Shown: positions 7,707 to 16,817 of the stretch, in pieces
Numbering within the stretch: position 1 is the stretch's first letter
Layout: each line of letters opens with the position of its first letter
DNA from: Gordoniibacillus kamchatkensis
Lineage (GTDB): Bacteria; Bacillota; Bacilli; Paenibacillales; NBRC-103111
Direction: 5' to 3'
Length of the DNA stretch: 64,000 nucleotides
Assembly (NCBI RefSeq): GCF_000829455.1
Contig: NZ_JXAK01000005.1
Coordinates: 62,001 to 126,000 of the forward strand
The notes under the pieces: generated by a model
Database searches by the model: none
Seen by the model: only the letters and a program-made list of their open reading frames with translations
What the model was told of the DNA's origin: nothing
Made by a program: the position numbers and the translations under genes

Positions 7707-9023
7707 TTACTTCGCCGCTGTCTTGTGGCTGTCGAACGATTTCTGGAACGCGTCCAGCAGCTGGTCCTTGTTCATTTTGCCGGCGATGTACGCCTGCATG
7801 CTCGCGCCGAACTCCTGCGTCGTGCCGTCCGGGAGACGAGCCCATACCCAAGGCAGTACTTTGTTGGCCTTGTTGTAATCCATAATGACGGCGGCAATGT
7901 CGCCCAAATCTTTCGGATCGGCGGAGATGTTCGTGAACGCCGGGATGAATTTGAATTCCTTCGTCATGTAGCGCTGGCCGACGTCGGACGATACCATCCA
8001 GTTCAGGAATTCCTTCGCCTCGGCTTTCACTTTCGAATCTTTGTTGATGACCCAGTTGTTCGGCACGCCGACGAACAGCTTGTCGTTCAGCGCCGGATCG
8101 TCGTTGATCGGCATCGGCAGCACGCCGAGCTTGATGTTCGGGTTGATGCCCGAAATTTGCACCTGCGTCCAATTGCCCTGCTGCATCATCGCCGTTTCGC
8201 CTTTGGCGAACTGCGTCACCTGCGTGTTGTAGTCGGTCGTGAGCGGATTTTTGGACGAATATTTCACCGTCGTGTCGAGCAGATTGAGCCAGTCTTTGAA
8301 TACGGGGTTGCCCGGAATTTTTTGCGCGCCGGAGTAAAGGTCGGCTACGAATTTGGCCGGATCGGGCTGTTTGGCGAGAGCTACGTTGAAGTTATGAATG
8401 CCGAGCACCCACCATTCCTGATAGCCGTTGGAAAACGGCACGATGCCCGCAGCCTGCAGCTTGGCGCACGCCGCTTGCAGCGCCGACAGCGTTTTCGGCT
8501 CTTCGGTAATGCCCGCTTTTGCAAACAAGTCTTTATTGTACAGGAAGCCGTAGCCTTCAACGTTCATCGGCATGCCGTACAGCTTACCGTCTTTCGACAT
8601 CGGCTCTTTCGCGACCGGCAGCACGTTTTTCACCCACGGCTGATCGGACAAATCTTCGAGGTGGTCCATCCACGTCGCCATCTCCTGATAGCCGCCGTTG
8701 TTGAAAATGTCGGGCTGATCGCCGGAAGCGAACTTCGCCTTCAGCGCCGCGCCGTAGTCAGCACCGCCGCCCACGGTTTCGATTTGCAGCGTGACTCCGG
8801 GATGGGAACTTTCGTATTCCGTTTTCATTTTGTTTAACGCTTCAGCGATTTCTACCTTGAATTGGAAAATTTTCAGCGTGACGTTTTTCGCCGGAGCCGC
8901 GGTGCCGCCGGCGTTCGTGCCCGCGTTCGCGCCGGCACCCCCCGTGTCTTTTTTCGCGCAGCCGGAAACGGCCAGCGAGACGGACAGGGCAGCCGTCATG
9001 GCTAACGTTAATCCCTTTTTCAT
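7707..9023 (-). CDS. Extracellular sugar-binding lipoprotein of ABC importer
   Basis: This 438-residue family 1 solute-binding protein has a lipoprotein signal peptide ending in the lipobox VSGC (Cys22) followed by a Gly/Ala-rich linker. The mature part contains the family hallmarks: GVTLQIETVGGGADYGAALK, a DIFNNGG motif and KLYGMPMNVEGYGFLYNKDL. It delivers a sugar or oligosaccharide to the membrane permeases encoded just upstream (9169-10879). A 145-base gap separates it from the permeases, and a terminator follows, so it is the last gene. The divergent YesMN-type two-component system at 11232 probably senses the same substrate. The ATPase is not in the cluster, as usual for this family in Paenibacillus. 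Confidence 0.9.
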   Translation of the reverse strand: MKKGLTLAMTAALSVSLAVSGCAKKDTGGAGANAGTNAGGTAAPAKNVTLKIFQFKVEIAEALNKMKTEYESSHPGVTLQIETVGGGADYGAALKAKFASGDQPDIFNNGGYQEMATWMDHLEDLSDQPWVKNVLPVAKEPMSKDGKLYGMPMNVEGYGFLYNKDLFAKAGITEEPKTLSALQAACAKLQAAGIVPFSNGYQEWWVLGIHNFNVALAKQPDPAKFVADLYSGAQKIPGNPVFKDWLNLLDTTVKYSSKNPLTTDYNTQVTQFAKGETAMMQQGNWTQVQISGINPNIKLGVLPMPINDDPALNDKLFVGVPNNWVINKDSKVKAEAKEFLNWMVSSDVGQRYMTKEFKFIPAFTNISADPKDLGDIAAVIMDYNKANKVLPWVWARLPDGTTQEFGASMQAYIAGKMNKDQLLDAFQKSFDSHKTAAK

Positions 9024-9168
9024 GAAAAGAGCCTCCCTTTATCGTCATGTCTTGCTTAGTTTTGCAAGTTGATTATAAAAAATACACTTCTGTTTGTATT
9101 CCGATAATATTGAACAAAATGGTGTAACAAATTGACGAGTTGTCCCGAACATTAGGGAGCAGTGTCGA

Positions 9169-10002
9169 TTATCCTTTGACGGAGCCGGCGGTAATGCCTT
9201 CGACGATGTAGCGTTGCAGCGACAGGAAGAAAATGATGATCGGCAAAATGCCGAGCACGAGCGCCGGCAGCGCCAAGTCCCACTGCTTCGTATATTGCCC
9301 GAAGAACGAGAACGTCGCGATCGGAATGGTGCGCAGCTCCGGCTTTTGCAAAATGAGCGACGGCAGCAGGAAATCGTTCCAAATCCAGAGCGAATTCAAA
9401 ATGATGACCGTCACGTACATCGGCTTGAGCAGCGGCAGCACAATCCGGAAAAAGACGCCGTAAGGGCTTGTCCCGTCGACGACGGCGGACTCTTCGATCT
9501 CCACCGGGATCGATTTGATGAAGCCGTGGAACAGGAACAGCGAGAGCGGGATGCCGAAGCCGAAGTAGCATACCGTCAGCCCCCAAATGCTGTTCAATAA
9601 ATGGAAATTGAACGCAACTTTCACAAGCGGTATCATGATCGATTGGAACGGAATGACCATCGCCGCTACGAACGCGGCGAACAGCAGCCGGTTGAACCGC
9701 GTATTGCGCCGCACCATCCGGTAGGCCGCCATCGAGCTGAACAGCACGATGCCGAGATTCGCCAGCACGGTAATTTGCAGTGAATTCCAGAACACGAGCG
9801 GGAACTTGGTAATTGTCCACGCCTTCGTATAGTTTTCCCAATGGAACGCTTGCGGCCAGCCTGCGGAGTTGGACAGCAAGTCGCCGAAGCTTTTGACCGA
9901 GTTGACGAACAGGAACCAGAACGGGACGAGGAATAGGAGCGCGACAAGCGCCGTCACGAGCTCGACCGCGAACAAGCGAACGCCGTAACGATTCGTTTCC
10001 AT
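9169..10002 (-). CDS. Carbohydrate ABC transporter permease, MalG type
   Basis: The 277-residue protein has six predicted membrane helices and the cytoplasmic EAA loop (EIEESAVVDGTSPYGVFFRI, then VLPLLKP) that docks on the ATPase. The C-terminal YIVEGITAGSVKG is the usual ending of MalG-type permeases. Its ATG overlaps the stop codon of the upstream MalF-type permease (TAATG), indicating coupled translation. It acts with the neighbouring permease and the lipoprotein at 7707. Confidence 0.92.
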   Translation of the reverse strand: METNRYGVRLFAVELVTALVALLFLVPFWFLFVNSVKSFGDLLSNSAGWPQAFHWENYTKAWTITKFPLVFWNSLQITVLANLGIVLFSSMAAYRMVRRNTRFNRLLFAAFVAAMVIPFQSIMIPLVKVAFNFHLLNSIWGLTVCYFGFGIPLSLFLFHGFIKSIPVEIEESAVVDGTSPYGVFFRIVLPLLKPMYVTVIILNSLWIWNDFLLPSLILQKPELRTIPIATFSFFGQYTKQWDLALPALVLGILPIIIFFLSLQRYIVEGITAGSVKG

Positions 10003-10879
10003 TACGCCTCGACCTCCTTGCTTTTCGTTATCCGCACTTGAATCGACGTCACAATCGCGACGATCAGGAAAAACAGCAGCGCCTTCGCCGTGCCCAGGCC
10101 GTAGCGGTTGTTCTGGAACGCCTCGTTGTAAATGTTGAGCGCGAGCGATTCCGTCGAGCGGAACGGTCCGCCCTTCGTCAGCGACAAGTTCAGGTCGAAC
10201 ATTTTGAACGACCAGGAAATCGCGAGGAACAAGCAGACGGTGACCGCCGGCATAATGAGCGGGAAAATGACGTTGCGCAGCATCTGGCCTACGCTCGCGC
10301 CGTCAATGCGCGCCGCTTCGATCAGCTCTTTCGGCACGTTGCTCAGAGCGGCGATATAGATGACCATCAAATACCCGGCCGCCTGCCACGTAAACACGAT
10401 CACGATGCCCCAGAAGCCGGTCGTCTCGTCGCCGAGCCACGGCAGCTGGAAGAAGGGCAAATGGGTGATGTCGCCGACGGCGGCAAATCCTTTGACGAAA
10501 ATGAACTGCCAGATAAAGCCGAGCAGCAAGCCTCCGATCACATTCGGCATAAAAAACACGGTGCGCAGCATGTTGCGCAGCTTCAGCGGCCGGGTGAGCA
10601 GGAACGCCAACAGGAAGCCGACTATGTTCGTAATAAGCACCCCGCGACGGTGAAGCGGACCGTAAACCAGAACGAGCGCCAAAAATCTTGATCATTCGCG
10701 AAGATCGTCTTAAAATTATCGAAGCCAACCCATGTCACTTGCCCCGACACGCCGTTCCAGCTCGTGAACGAATAGTACATGCCGAGCAAAAACGGCAGCA
10801 CGACGATAATGACGAAGAAGACGAGGGCCGGACCTACGAAAACAAGCTGCTGCGAGAATTCGGACCCTTTTCTGTTCAT
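10002..10879 (-). CDS. Carbohydrate ABC transporter permease, MalF type (single-base frameshift)
   Basis: The start MNRKGSEFSQQLVFVGPALV at 10879 has GGAGGG upstream, and the frame is typical of UgpA/MalF-type permeases (WVGFDNFKTIF in the first periplasmic loop, ELIEAARIDGASVGQM as the EAA loop). The reading frame breaks near 10642: VRFTVAG and VLITNIVGF belong together, and one G is missing from a run of G in the coding strand. With it restored the protein is 292 residues, a normal length. I infer sequence error rather than a pseudogene because both halves are fully conserved. Confidence 0.85.
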
Positions 10880-10962
10880 GCTGCATTCCCTCCAACCTTG
10901 TGGTGGCCGCAGCCGCCGGTGCAAGCAGGCGTCTGCGGACGAAGTGCTTGTAGTAGTGTATA

Positions 10963-11122
10963 GGCTGCCCAAGAAAATATGGCTGCGCTGCGGACCTAAG
11001 AATGTGAGTCTCCGGCTTCGCCCACACTCGTGTTCCCATGAATCGATTAGAAGGTCGGAACACGAGTTCAAAGGCGCTCTCCGACTCACATTCCCATCCT
11101 CCGCTCCGCCTTCCTCGGGCAC
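10963..11122. repeat. Dispersed hairpin repeat, copy B
   Basis: This copy lies between the ABC operon and its divergent two-component system. Inner stems are AATGTGAGTC / GACTCACATT and CTCGTGTTCC / GGAACACGAG. The outer arm GGCTGCCC pairs only partly with TCGGGCACC. Bases differ from the other copies in both arms at matching positions. Confidence 0.8.
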
Positions 11123-11231
11123 CCCCTAGTTCACCAAGTATACGAGACGTCGCGTACCGCTTACCACAGAGGATGGTGACGCATTTGGTGCAAAATATTG
11201 ACCATACCGATTCGAAAGGAAGGCGGCATCC

Positions 11232-13043
11232 TTGCACGCATACAGCATCCGCACCCGTTTGATCGCCCTGCTCCTGATCGCGACGACCGTCCCCGTTTTG
11301 CTCTCGATGGGGATTACGTACGCCTACACGAAGGAGTCGCTGAAAAACCGCTCCGTCCGCGAGAATGCCAACCTGCTGTTCCAGGCGAAGACGAATCTGG
11401 TCGATTACATGAATACGCTCAACGAAAATTCGTTTCTTATTTACAAAGCGACGCAGCGGCAAAACTCCAATCCGCTGCTTGCCATTTTGCAGACGGGGGC
11501 CGACGATTACCAGAGCCGGGGAGAACTTTACGTCGGACTGCAAAACATTTCGCACGCCGTCAAGGAAGTGTTCCAGACGCGGCTCTATGTCGAGGCAAAC
11601 AAGCTGGTGACGCTCAACGTCCACGATTCTACGAAGCGCAGCATACAGCCTGACAACGAAGTCAAATTCCCTCCCGGCGTGGAAGCTTATGTGGAAGCGT
11701 CGCATCCTAGCAGCTACTACGGGATGAAGGAGCAGTTTCCGTATTATCCCCCCGAGACGGTCATCTCCATGCATCGGCAAATCTACGACGTGCCTTCCAA
11801 AAAAGTGCTCGGCTCCCTCTCGATCGATATTAAGCCCGACGTTATCCGCACCGTGTGCGAGCAGCTCGTCACCCCCGGCCGGGAGCAAGTCTACTTGCTG
11901 GACGGACAAGGCAAAGTCGTCTTCGCCACCGGCCCGCTTCCGGACGACGGAGCGCTGACGAAAGGGCTGCAGCAGGCGATGGGCGGCGCGAAGCCCGAGT
12001 CCGGGAGCTTCGACTGGGGCAAGGCGATGCACATTTTCGAGCGGGTCGAGACGCCATACATGGACTGGGTTCTTGTCAAACGAATTCCCGACGATTTCCT
12101 GTACGGCAGCGCCCGCGAGCTGACCGGCATTCAGGTCGGCATCGCCGTCGTCTCGCTGCTCGTCATCGTCGCCGCCACGCTGTTCATTTCCGTCCGCATC
12201 ACGTCGCCGCTGAAGCGGCTGATCGGCGCCATTACGAAAATCCAGAGCGGCAATCTCGACGCCAAGATCGAAGGCATCGGCTCGAAGGACGAGATCGGCG
12301 TGCTGGCGCAGCGCTTTCAGACGATGATGGAGACGATCAACAATTTGATTTTGCGCGAATACAAGCTGGAGCTGGCCAATAAAACGAACGAGCTGAAGGC
12401 GCTCCAGGCGCAGATCAACCCGCACTTTCTGAACAACGCGCTGCAATCGATCGGCACGCTGGCGCTGCAGCACGAAGCGCCGCGCATTTATTCGCTCATT
12501 TCCTCGCTGGCCAAAATGATGCGGTACAGCATGACGACGGAGGAGGCGATCGTCCCTCTCGCCAAAGAGCTGGAGCACGTGAAGGCGTATCTCGACTTGC
12601 AGCGGCACCGGTTCGAAGACCGGATCCGGCTCGTTTACGAGCTGGAGGAGCCCGCTCTCGCCGTCCGTGTGCCGAAAATGATCGTGCAGCCGATCGTCGA
12701 AAACTTTTTCAAGCACGGCTTCGCGCCGAATCGCAGCGAGCCGGGCGAGTTGATCGTACGCAGCTTCGTCCGGGACGGCATGCTGCATCTCGCCGCCCTG
12801 GACAACGGGCCGGGCATCGCACCGGACAGGCTCCCGCTGCTGCGGGCGGAGCTGAGCCGCAGCCCGAATGCCGACGAGGAAGAGGGCATCGGCCTGCGCA
12901 ACGTTCTGCAGCGGCTGCGTCTCTATTACGGCGAACGGGCGTCTTTGCAGATCGATAACCGCGAGGAAGGCGGGACGCGGGTCACGCTAACGATTCCTGC
13001 CGCTTTACAACCTTTTACGCCGGAAGGGGGCGTTGCCGAATGA
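11232..13043 (+). CDS. Sensor histidine kinase, YesM type
   Basis: This 603-residue membrane kinase starts at a TTG with GGAAGG upstream. It has a first membrane helix at about residues 8-28, an extracellular sensing region to about 295, a second helix (VGIAVVSLLVIVAATLFISV), a HAMP linker (RITSPLKRLIGAI), a His_kinase domain with the phosphoacceptor His near residue 397 in QINPHFLNNALQ, and an ATPase domain with NFFKHGF and DNGPGIAPDR. This architecture defines the YesM/LytS-like kinases that control sugar importers. Its gene overlaps that of the response regulator by four bases and is divergent from the ABC operon at 7707-10879. Confidence 0.92.
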   Translation: MHAYSIRTRLIALLLIATTVPVLLSMGITYAYTKESLKNRSVRENANLLFQAKTNLVDYMNTLNENSFLIYKATQRQNSNPLLAILQTGADDYQSRGELYVGLQNISHAVKEVFQTRLYVEANKLVTLNVHDSTKRSIQPDNEVKFPPGVEAYVEASHPSSYYGMKEQFPYYPPETVISMHRQIYDVPSKKVLGSLSIDIKPDVIRTVCEQLVTPGREQVYLLDGQGKVVFATGPLPDDGALTKGLQQAMGGAKPESGSFDWGKAMHIFERVETPYMDWVLVKRIPDDFLYGSARELTGIQVGIAVVSLLVIVAATLFISVRITSPLKRLIGAITKIQSGNLDAKIEGIGSKDEIGVLAQRFQTMMETINNLILREYKLELANKTNELKALQAQINPHFLNNALQSIGTLALQHEAPRIYSLISSLAKMMRYSMTTEEAIVPLAKELEHVKAYLDLQRHRFEDRIRLVYELEEPALAVRVPKMIVQPIVENFFKHGFAPNRSEPGELIVRSFVRDGMLHLAALDNGPGIAPDRLPLLRAELSRSPNADEEEGIGLRNVLQRLRLYYGERASLQIDNREEGGTRVTLTIPAALQPFTPEGGVAE

Positions 13044-14659
13044 AGCTTTTGCTCGTCGATGACGAAAAACATGTGCGCGACGCCATGAAGCTGCTGATCG
13101 ACCGCGACCGGCTCGGCGTCGAGACGGTGCTCGAGGCTTCCGACGGCCGAATGGCCATTGAGTTGATCCGGCTGGAAAAGCCGGCCGTTATCGTCACCGA
13201 CATGCTGATGCCGGCGGCGTCTGGCGCTCAGCTGCTCGAATGGCTGCACGCCAACGCCCCGGAGTGCAAAACGGTCGTCGTCAGCGGCCATGACGACTTC
13301 TCGTTGGTGCGGCATACGGTGCAATACGGAGGAACCGATTATATTTTGAAGCCGATCGACCCGGAGCAGCTGAACGAAGCGCTGGCCAAAGCGGCTGCTG
13401 CTTGGCGCCGCGAAGAGGAAGTACGCCGGCGCGACAGGCAGCGCAGCATGGAAATGAACGAACTCAAGCCGGTGTATTGGGATAAGCAGCTGTCGGCGCT
13501 GCTTCAGGATCCGGGGCAATTCGGCGCGGCATGCCGCCGGCTGGAGAGCGAATTCGGCATGCCGGCGGGAGCGGCCGAAGGGCAAATCGTCTCGATCCGG
13601 CTCGATACGATGGACAAGCGGCTCAAGGATAAGTTCGGCGACAGCCAGGACCTGCTCGTGTTCTCGCTCGTCAACGTATGCAACGAATATTTGAGCAGAG
13701 CCAAGCTCGGCGTGGCGTTCCGCTTTTGGGGCGGCAACGAAATCGCGCTGCTGCTTTGGCAGCAGCTTGATCGTACGCCCCAGCTGCTGGAGGACATCAA
13801 CAACGGGATGGCTCGCACGTTCCGCTGCCGGCTTCATTTCGGCGTTGGCGGGGTGAAGCATCTGCCGGCGGGGCTCGGCGATTCGCTGCAAGAAGCGCGC
13901 GAGGCGCTGCGGCAGCGCAATATGCTGCAAAAGAACGACTGGATTCACTTTGCCCCGGCCCAGCAGCCGGCGCGCCATCCGCTGTCGCTCGCAGACTTCG
14001 AAGAAAGCTTGCGCGTCGCCGTGAAGAGCGGCTCCGCTGACCAAATCCAAGCCGCGCTGCAGCCATGGTTCGATGCCGTGCGGCGGCTGGACCGCATTAC
14101 GCTGGAGCAGATCGACCATTGGTGGAACGAGTATGCCGTGCTCAACACTCGCTGGCTGCAGCAATTTTTCCCGAATCCGGACGACGTGCCGCCCGAGCTG
14201 CACGCGGCTGCCGATCCGCAGCGTCTCGTCGTGGCGCTGGACGAGGACGGGCAGTTCTCGATCGCGCGCTGGCAGCAAGAGTTTACGGGCCGCTTCATGC
14301 GCTTCGCCAGCTTGCTGGCCGGCTCCCGGCATAAAGAGAAGAGCAGCATGCGCGACATCGCCAAATATATCGAGACGCACTACCGGGAAGAGCTGTCGCT
14401 GCACGACATCGCCGCCCGCTTCTTCCTCAGCCGCGAATACATTTCGCGCAAGTTCAAGCAGGAGTTCGGCGTCAATCTGTCCGATTTCCTGACCGAAATC
14501 CGCATGCGAAAAGCGAAGCTGCTGCTGCAGAACCCGAATTTGCGCATTTCCGAAGTGGCGGCGGATGTCGGATTCAGCGACGACAAATATTTCAGCAAAG
14601 TGTTCAAAAAGGCGACCGGCTTGTCTCCCGCCGAATACCGCAAGCAGCGGGACGTTTAG
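13040..14659 (+). CDS. Response regulator with AraC-type HTH, YesN type
   Basis: The 539-residue protein has an N-terminal receiver domain with the phosphoacceptor Asp at about residue 53 (VIVTDMLMP) and conserved Lys in ILKPIDPEQL, a long middle region, and a C-terminal AraC domain (RDIAKYIETHYREELSLHDI, then VGFSDDKYFSKVFKKATGLS). Its ATG overlaps the kinase stop (ATGA). It presumably activates the divergent sugar ABC operon when phosphorylated by the adjacent kinase. The length is normal for YesN-like regulators in Paenibacillus. Confidence 0.93.
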   Translation: MKLLLVDDEKHVRDAMKLLIDRDRLGVETVLEASDGRMAIELIRLEKPAVIVTDMLMPAASGAQLLEWLHANAPECKTVVVSGHDDFSLVRHTVQYGGTDYILKPIDPEQLNEALAKAAAAWRREEEVRRRDRQRSMEMNELKPVYWDKQLSALLQDPGQFGAACRRLESEFGMPAGAAEGQIVSIRLDTMDKRLKDKFGDSQDLLVFSLVNVCNEYLSRAKLGVAFRFWGGNEIALLLWQQLDRTPQLLEDINNGMARTFRCRLHFGVGGVKHLPAGLGDSLQEAREALRQRNMLQKNDWIHFAPAQQPARHPLSLADFEESLRVAVKSGSADQIQAALQPWFDAVRRLDRITLEQIDHWWNEYAVLNTRWLQQFFPNPDDVPPELHAAADPQRLVVALDEDGQFSIARWQQEFTGRFMRFASLLAGSRHKEKSSMRDIAKYIETHYREELSLHDIAARFFLSREYISRKFKQEFGVNLSDFLTEIRMRKAKLLLQNPNLRISEVAADVGFSDDKYFSKVFKKATGLSPAEYRKQRDV

Positions 14660-14802
14660 CGTGCGGGGCGCGCCGGCTTTGCCGGGAATGTCGCTATTTG
14701 CCGCAACCTTATGTCGTTTTGTGACGTCTGATGCATTGGTTCCCGCTGGGAAACATGGTATACTGATCGATAGATTTCTAGATTTTGAGGTGGTTTGGGA
14801 AG

Positions 14803-15237
14803 ATGGACACGCCTATCGAGACAAGATCCGCGGAGCTGCCGCTGCCCCGCAGCAAGTCGGCGGCGAAGTCGAAGCGCAAGACGTACGTTCTCCTGCTTGC
14901 CGGATGGCTCGTCCTTATCGGCGTCGGGGTAACGGGCGCGAAGCTGTATACGGATCATGTGAAAGCGCAAATCGCGCAGGACATCGCCTCCCAGACGCAG
15001 AAGCAGCTGCAATCGGTGCAGGAGGATTACCAGAAGCAGGTGGCCCAGCTGAAAGAGAGCGTCAGCGCGGACATGACGCAGCTGCAGACGAAGGTGGATA
15101 CGCTCAACGAGCTGCTGGCGTTCGTCAAAGACAGCGCATCGAACAAGACAGACAACAGCAATCAGCTGTACACCCAGCTCGGCGACGTGAAGAAAAAACT
15201 GGACGAGCTGAAGTCCAATCTCGATATGCTGAAATAA
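14803..15237 (+). CDS. Membrane-anchored coiled-coil protein
   Basis: This 144-residue protein has a basic N-terminus (RSKSAAKSKRK), one membrane helix (YVLLLAGWLVLIGVGVTGA) and a long extracellular coiled coil rich in Gln/Lys/Leu with heptad spacing (about residues 60-140). No family is recognised with certainty. It is followed within 15 bases by the phosphodiester glycosidase gene, so the pair is probably co-transcribed. A TTG six codons upstream is an alternative start; the ATG has GAGGTGG at suitable distance. Confidence 0.7.
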   Translation: MDTPIETRSAELPLPRSKSAAKSKRKTYVLLLAGWLVLIGVGVTGAKLYTDHVKAQIAQDIASQTQKQLQSVQEDYQKQVAQLKESVSADMTQLQTKVDTLNELLAFVKDSASNKTDNSNQLYTQLGDVKKKLDELKSNLDMLK

Positions 15238-15252
15238 CGGATGTGAACGATA

Positions 15253-16326
15253 GTGAATCACGTGCAGCAGTTGAACCGCCTTTTCCTGCTCGCCTGCGCC
15301 CCGTTCATCGGAGCGCTATTCTGGATGCTGGCGATGCAGACGCATATTTCGCTGCCGTCTCTGGCCGGCTCTCCTCCGGGCGGCGTCGCGGCTGCCGGCG
15401 GCATTCCGTCCGCCACAGCCGCCGCTTCGCAGCTCGACAAAGCGCGGGCCAGCGCCGGAGAGACGAAGAGCGTCATCGAAAAATTTTATCAAATTTACGA
15501 GCAGAGCACGGCGATTACCGGCGACATGCTGAAAGTTGCCGCCGTTCAGGCAGCGCGTCCGGCCGCCATATACGATCAGCGCATCTTGGCCAAGCTGGGC
15601 CAGCCGATCCGCTCGGCGTCGTCCGCCAATATCGACCTGAAGCTGTTCAATTTTGGCGACGACAACTATAACGGCTACGCGCTCAAAGTGAATTTGAAGA
15701 GCGATAAAGCGATGAAGCTGGTGCTCGGCAAAGACAAATTCGGGTCGGCGGAAACGACGCTTTCCGCCGCTAGCCGTTACGGTGCCGTGGCCGGCGTGAA
15801 CGCCGGCGGCTTCGCCGACGACAGCAGGGGGCGCTTCCCTCTCGATACGACGATCGTCGGCGGCAAATACGTCAACGGCTTTTTCCCGAGCCGGGACGGG
15901 ACAGCGTTCGTCGGCTTGTCGACGGGCCGCAAGCTGATCGGCGGCAATTTTTCCAGCCAGGCCGATCTCGACAAGCTAAGCCCGGCGTTCGGCGCAACGT
16001 TCGTGCCGGTGCTGCTGAAGAACGGCGACAAGCAGCCGATCCCGTCCCAATGGCAAACGTCGCCCGCCCGCGCGGCGCGCACCGTCGTCGGCAGCTTTAA
16101 GCACGATCAGCTGCTGTTCGTCGTCACGAACGGCAACGACGAGAGCGGCAATTCCGGGGCAACGCTCGCCGAGCTGCAAGCCAGGTTGCAACGGCTCGGC
16201 ATCAAGGACGCCTACAATTTGGACGGCGGCGGATCATCGTCGCTCATCTTCGACGGCCAAGTGATCAACCGGCCTTCCGACGGCAAGCTGCGCCCGCTGC
16301 CGACGCACTTTTTATTTTTCCGCTGA
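15253..16326 (+). CDS. Phosphodiester glycosidase (NAGPA-domain) family protein
   Basis: The 357-residue protein has an N-terminal membrane helix or uncleaved signal (LFLLACAPFIGALFWMLAM) and a C-terminal domain of the NAGPA/DUF2233 family. Family motifs are AVAGVNAGGF, the R-containing PARAARTVVGSF, and the closing DAYNLDGGGSSSLIFDG. Members remove GlcNAc or related caps from phosphodiester-linked glycans at the cell surface and also occur with exopolysaccharide genes. The start is a GTG with a weak ribosome site, suggesting translational coupling to the coiled-coil gene upstream. Confidence 0.8.
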   Translation: MNHVQQLNRLFLLACAPFIGALFWMLAMQTHISLPSLAGSPPGGVAAAGGIPSATAAASQLDKARASAGETKSVIEKFYQIYEQSTAITGDMLKVAAVQAARPAAIYDQRILAKLGQPIRSASSANIDLKLFNFGDDNYNGYALKVNLKSDKAMKLVLGKDKFGSAETTLSAASRYGAVAGVNAGGFADDSRGRFPLDTTIVGGKYVNGFFPSRDGTAFVGLSTGRKLIGGNFSSQADLDKLSPAFGATFVPVLLKNGDKQPIPSQWQTSPARAARTVVGSFKHDQLLFVVTNGNDESGNSGATLAELQARLQRLGIKDAYNLDGGGSSSLIFDGQVINRPSDGKLRPLPTHFLFFR

Positions 16327-16363
16327 GCGGCGGCTTCCTGGCACAAAGTTCACACTTTCGCCG

Positions 16364-16392
16364 TTTTCTTTTGCCTGCCGCTTGGGTATAAT
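16364..16392 (+). promoter_or_regulatory. Candidate sigma-A promoter for small membrane peptide gene
   Basis: A perfect TATAAT lies at 16387-16392, 89 bases before the 32-codon gene. The -35 is poor (TTTTCT at 17-base spacing). Confidence 0.35.
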
Positions 16393-16480
16393 AGGGGTAG
16401 TCTTGTGACCGAATCAGAAAGTATAACCATCTTCGAATTGCTTCCTACCGGATATCGGAATACAACAGGAGGTGCGCCTC

Positions 16481-16579
16481 ATGTCCGCTGCATTTTGGCT
16501 GACGATCTTTACGTCCGCAATGTTTCTCGTTGCGATCTGGACGGCTGCTTATAACGACGATAAGACTAAGGGTCTGTAA
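16481..16579 (+). CDS. Small membrane peptide, 32 residues
   Basis: The frame encodes MSAAFWLTIFTSAMFLVAIW followed by TAAYNDDKTKGL. It is one hydrophobic helix with a charged C-terminal tail. The ATG has a near-perfect AGGAGG at 16468-16473 with normal spacing, and a TATAAT box lies upstream at 16387. No known family was recognised. It sits between the NAGPA gene and a large palindrome that precedes the germination operon. The strong ribosome site and helix-plus-charged-tail layout support a real gene; its role is unknown. Confidence 0.6.
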   Translation: MSAAFWLTIFTSAMFLVAIWTAAYNDDKTKGL

Positions 16580-16604
16580 CAGGGATATAAAAGCTCCCGC
16601 ATGA

Positions 16605-16676
16605 AAAACGCCTCCATAAAGCTGTTGTCGCCATCCCTATTGGGATGGTTGACCGCAAGCTTTATGGAGGCGTTTT
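16605..16676. repeat. Large perfect palindrome with inner hairpin
   Basis: An 18-bp perfect outer stem (16605-16622 with 16659-16676; AAAACGCCTCCATAAAGC and its complement) encloses a second stem CCATCCC / GGGATGG at 16631-16648 with a four-base loop. It could serve as a bidirectional terminator, since each outer arm ends in four A or T, but the nested stem makes it larger than an ordinary one. Confidence 0.7.
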
Positions 16677-16817
16677 GTCGTATTGGTACCGGTCCAGGCG
16701 CACTGGCGGATGAAAACCGGTCGGAAACCGGTGCCCGCCGCATTCGGCCCGCTTGTCCGCGATTGCATAACAACGCGCCGTTTTGGCAAAAGATAAGAGG
16801 AAAAGGAAGCTACCGGA

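Noticed and set aside
10716-12788. A 690-codon minus-strand frame
   Set aside because: It is the reverse shadow of the YesM-type kinase gene in a GC-rich sequence; the plus-strand gene has the protein motifs and codon pattern.
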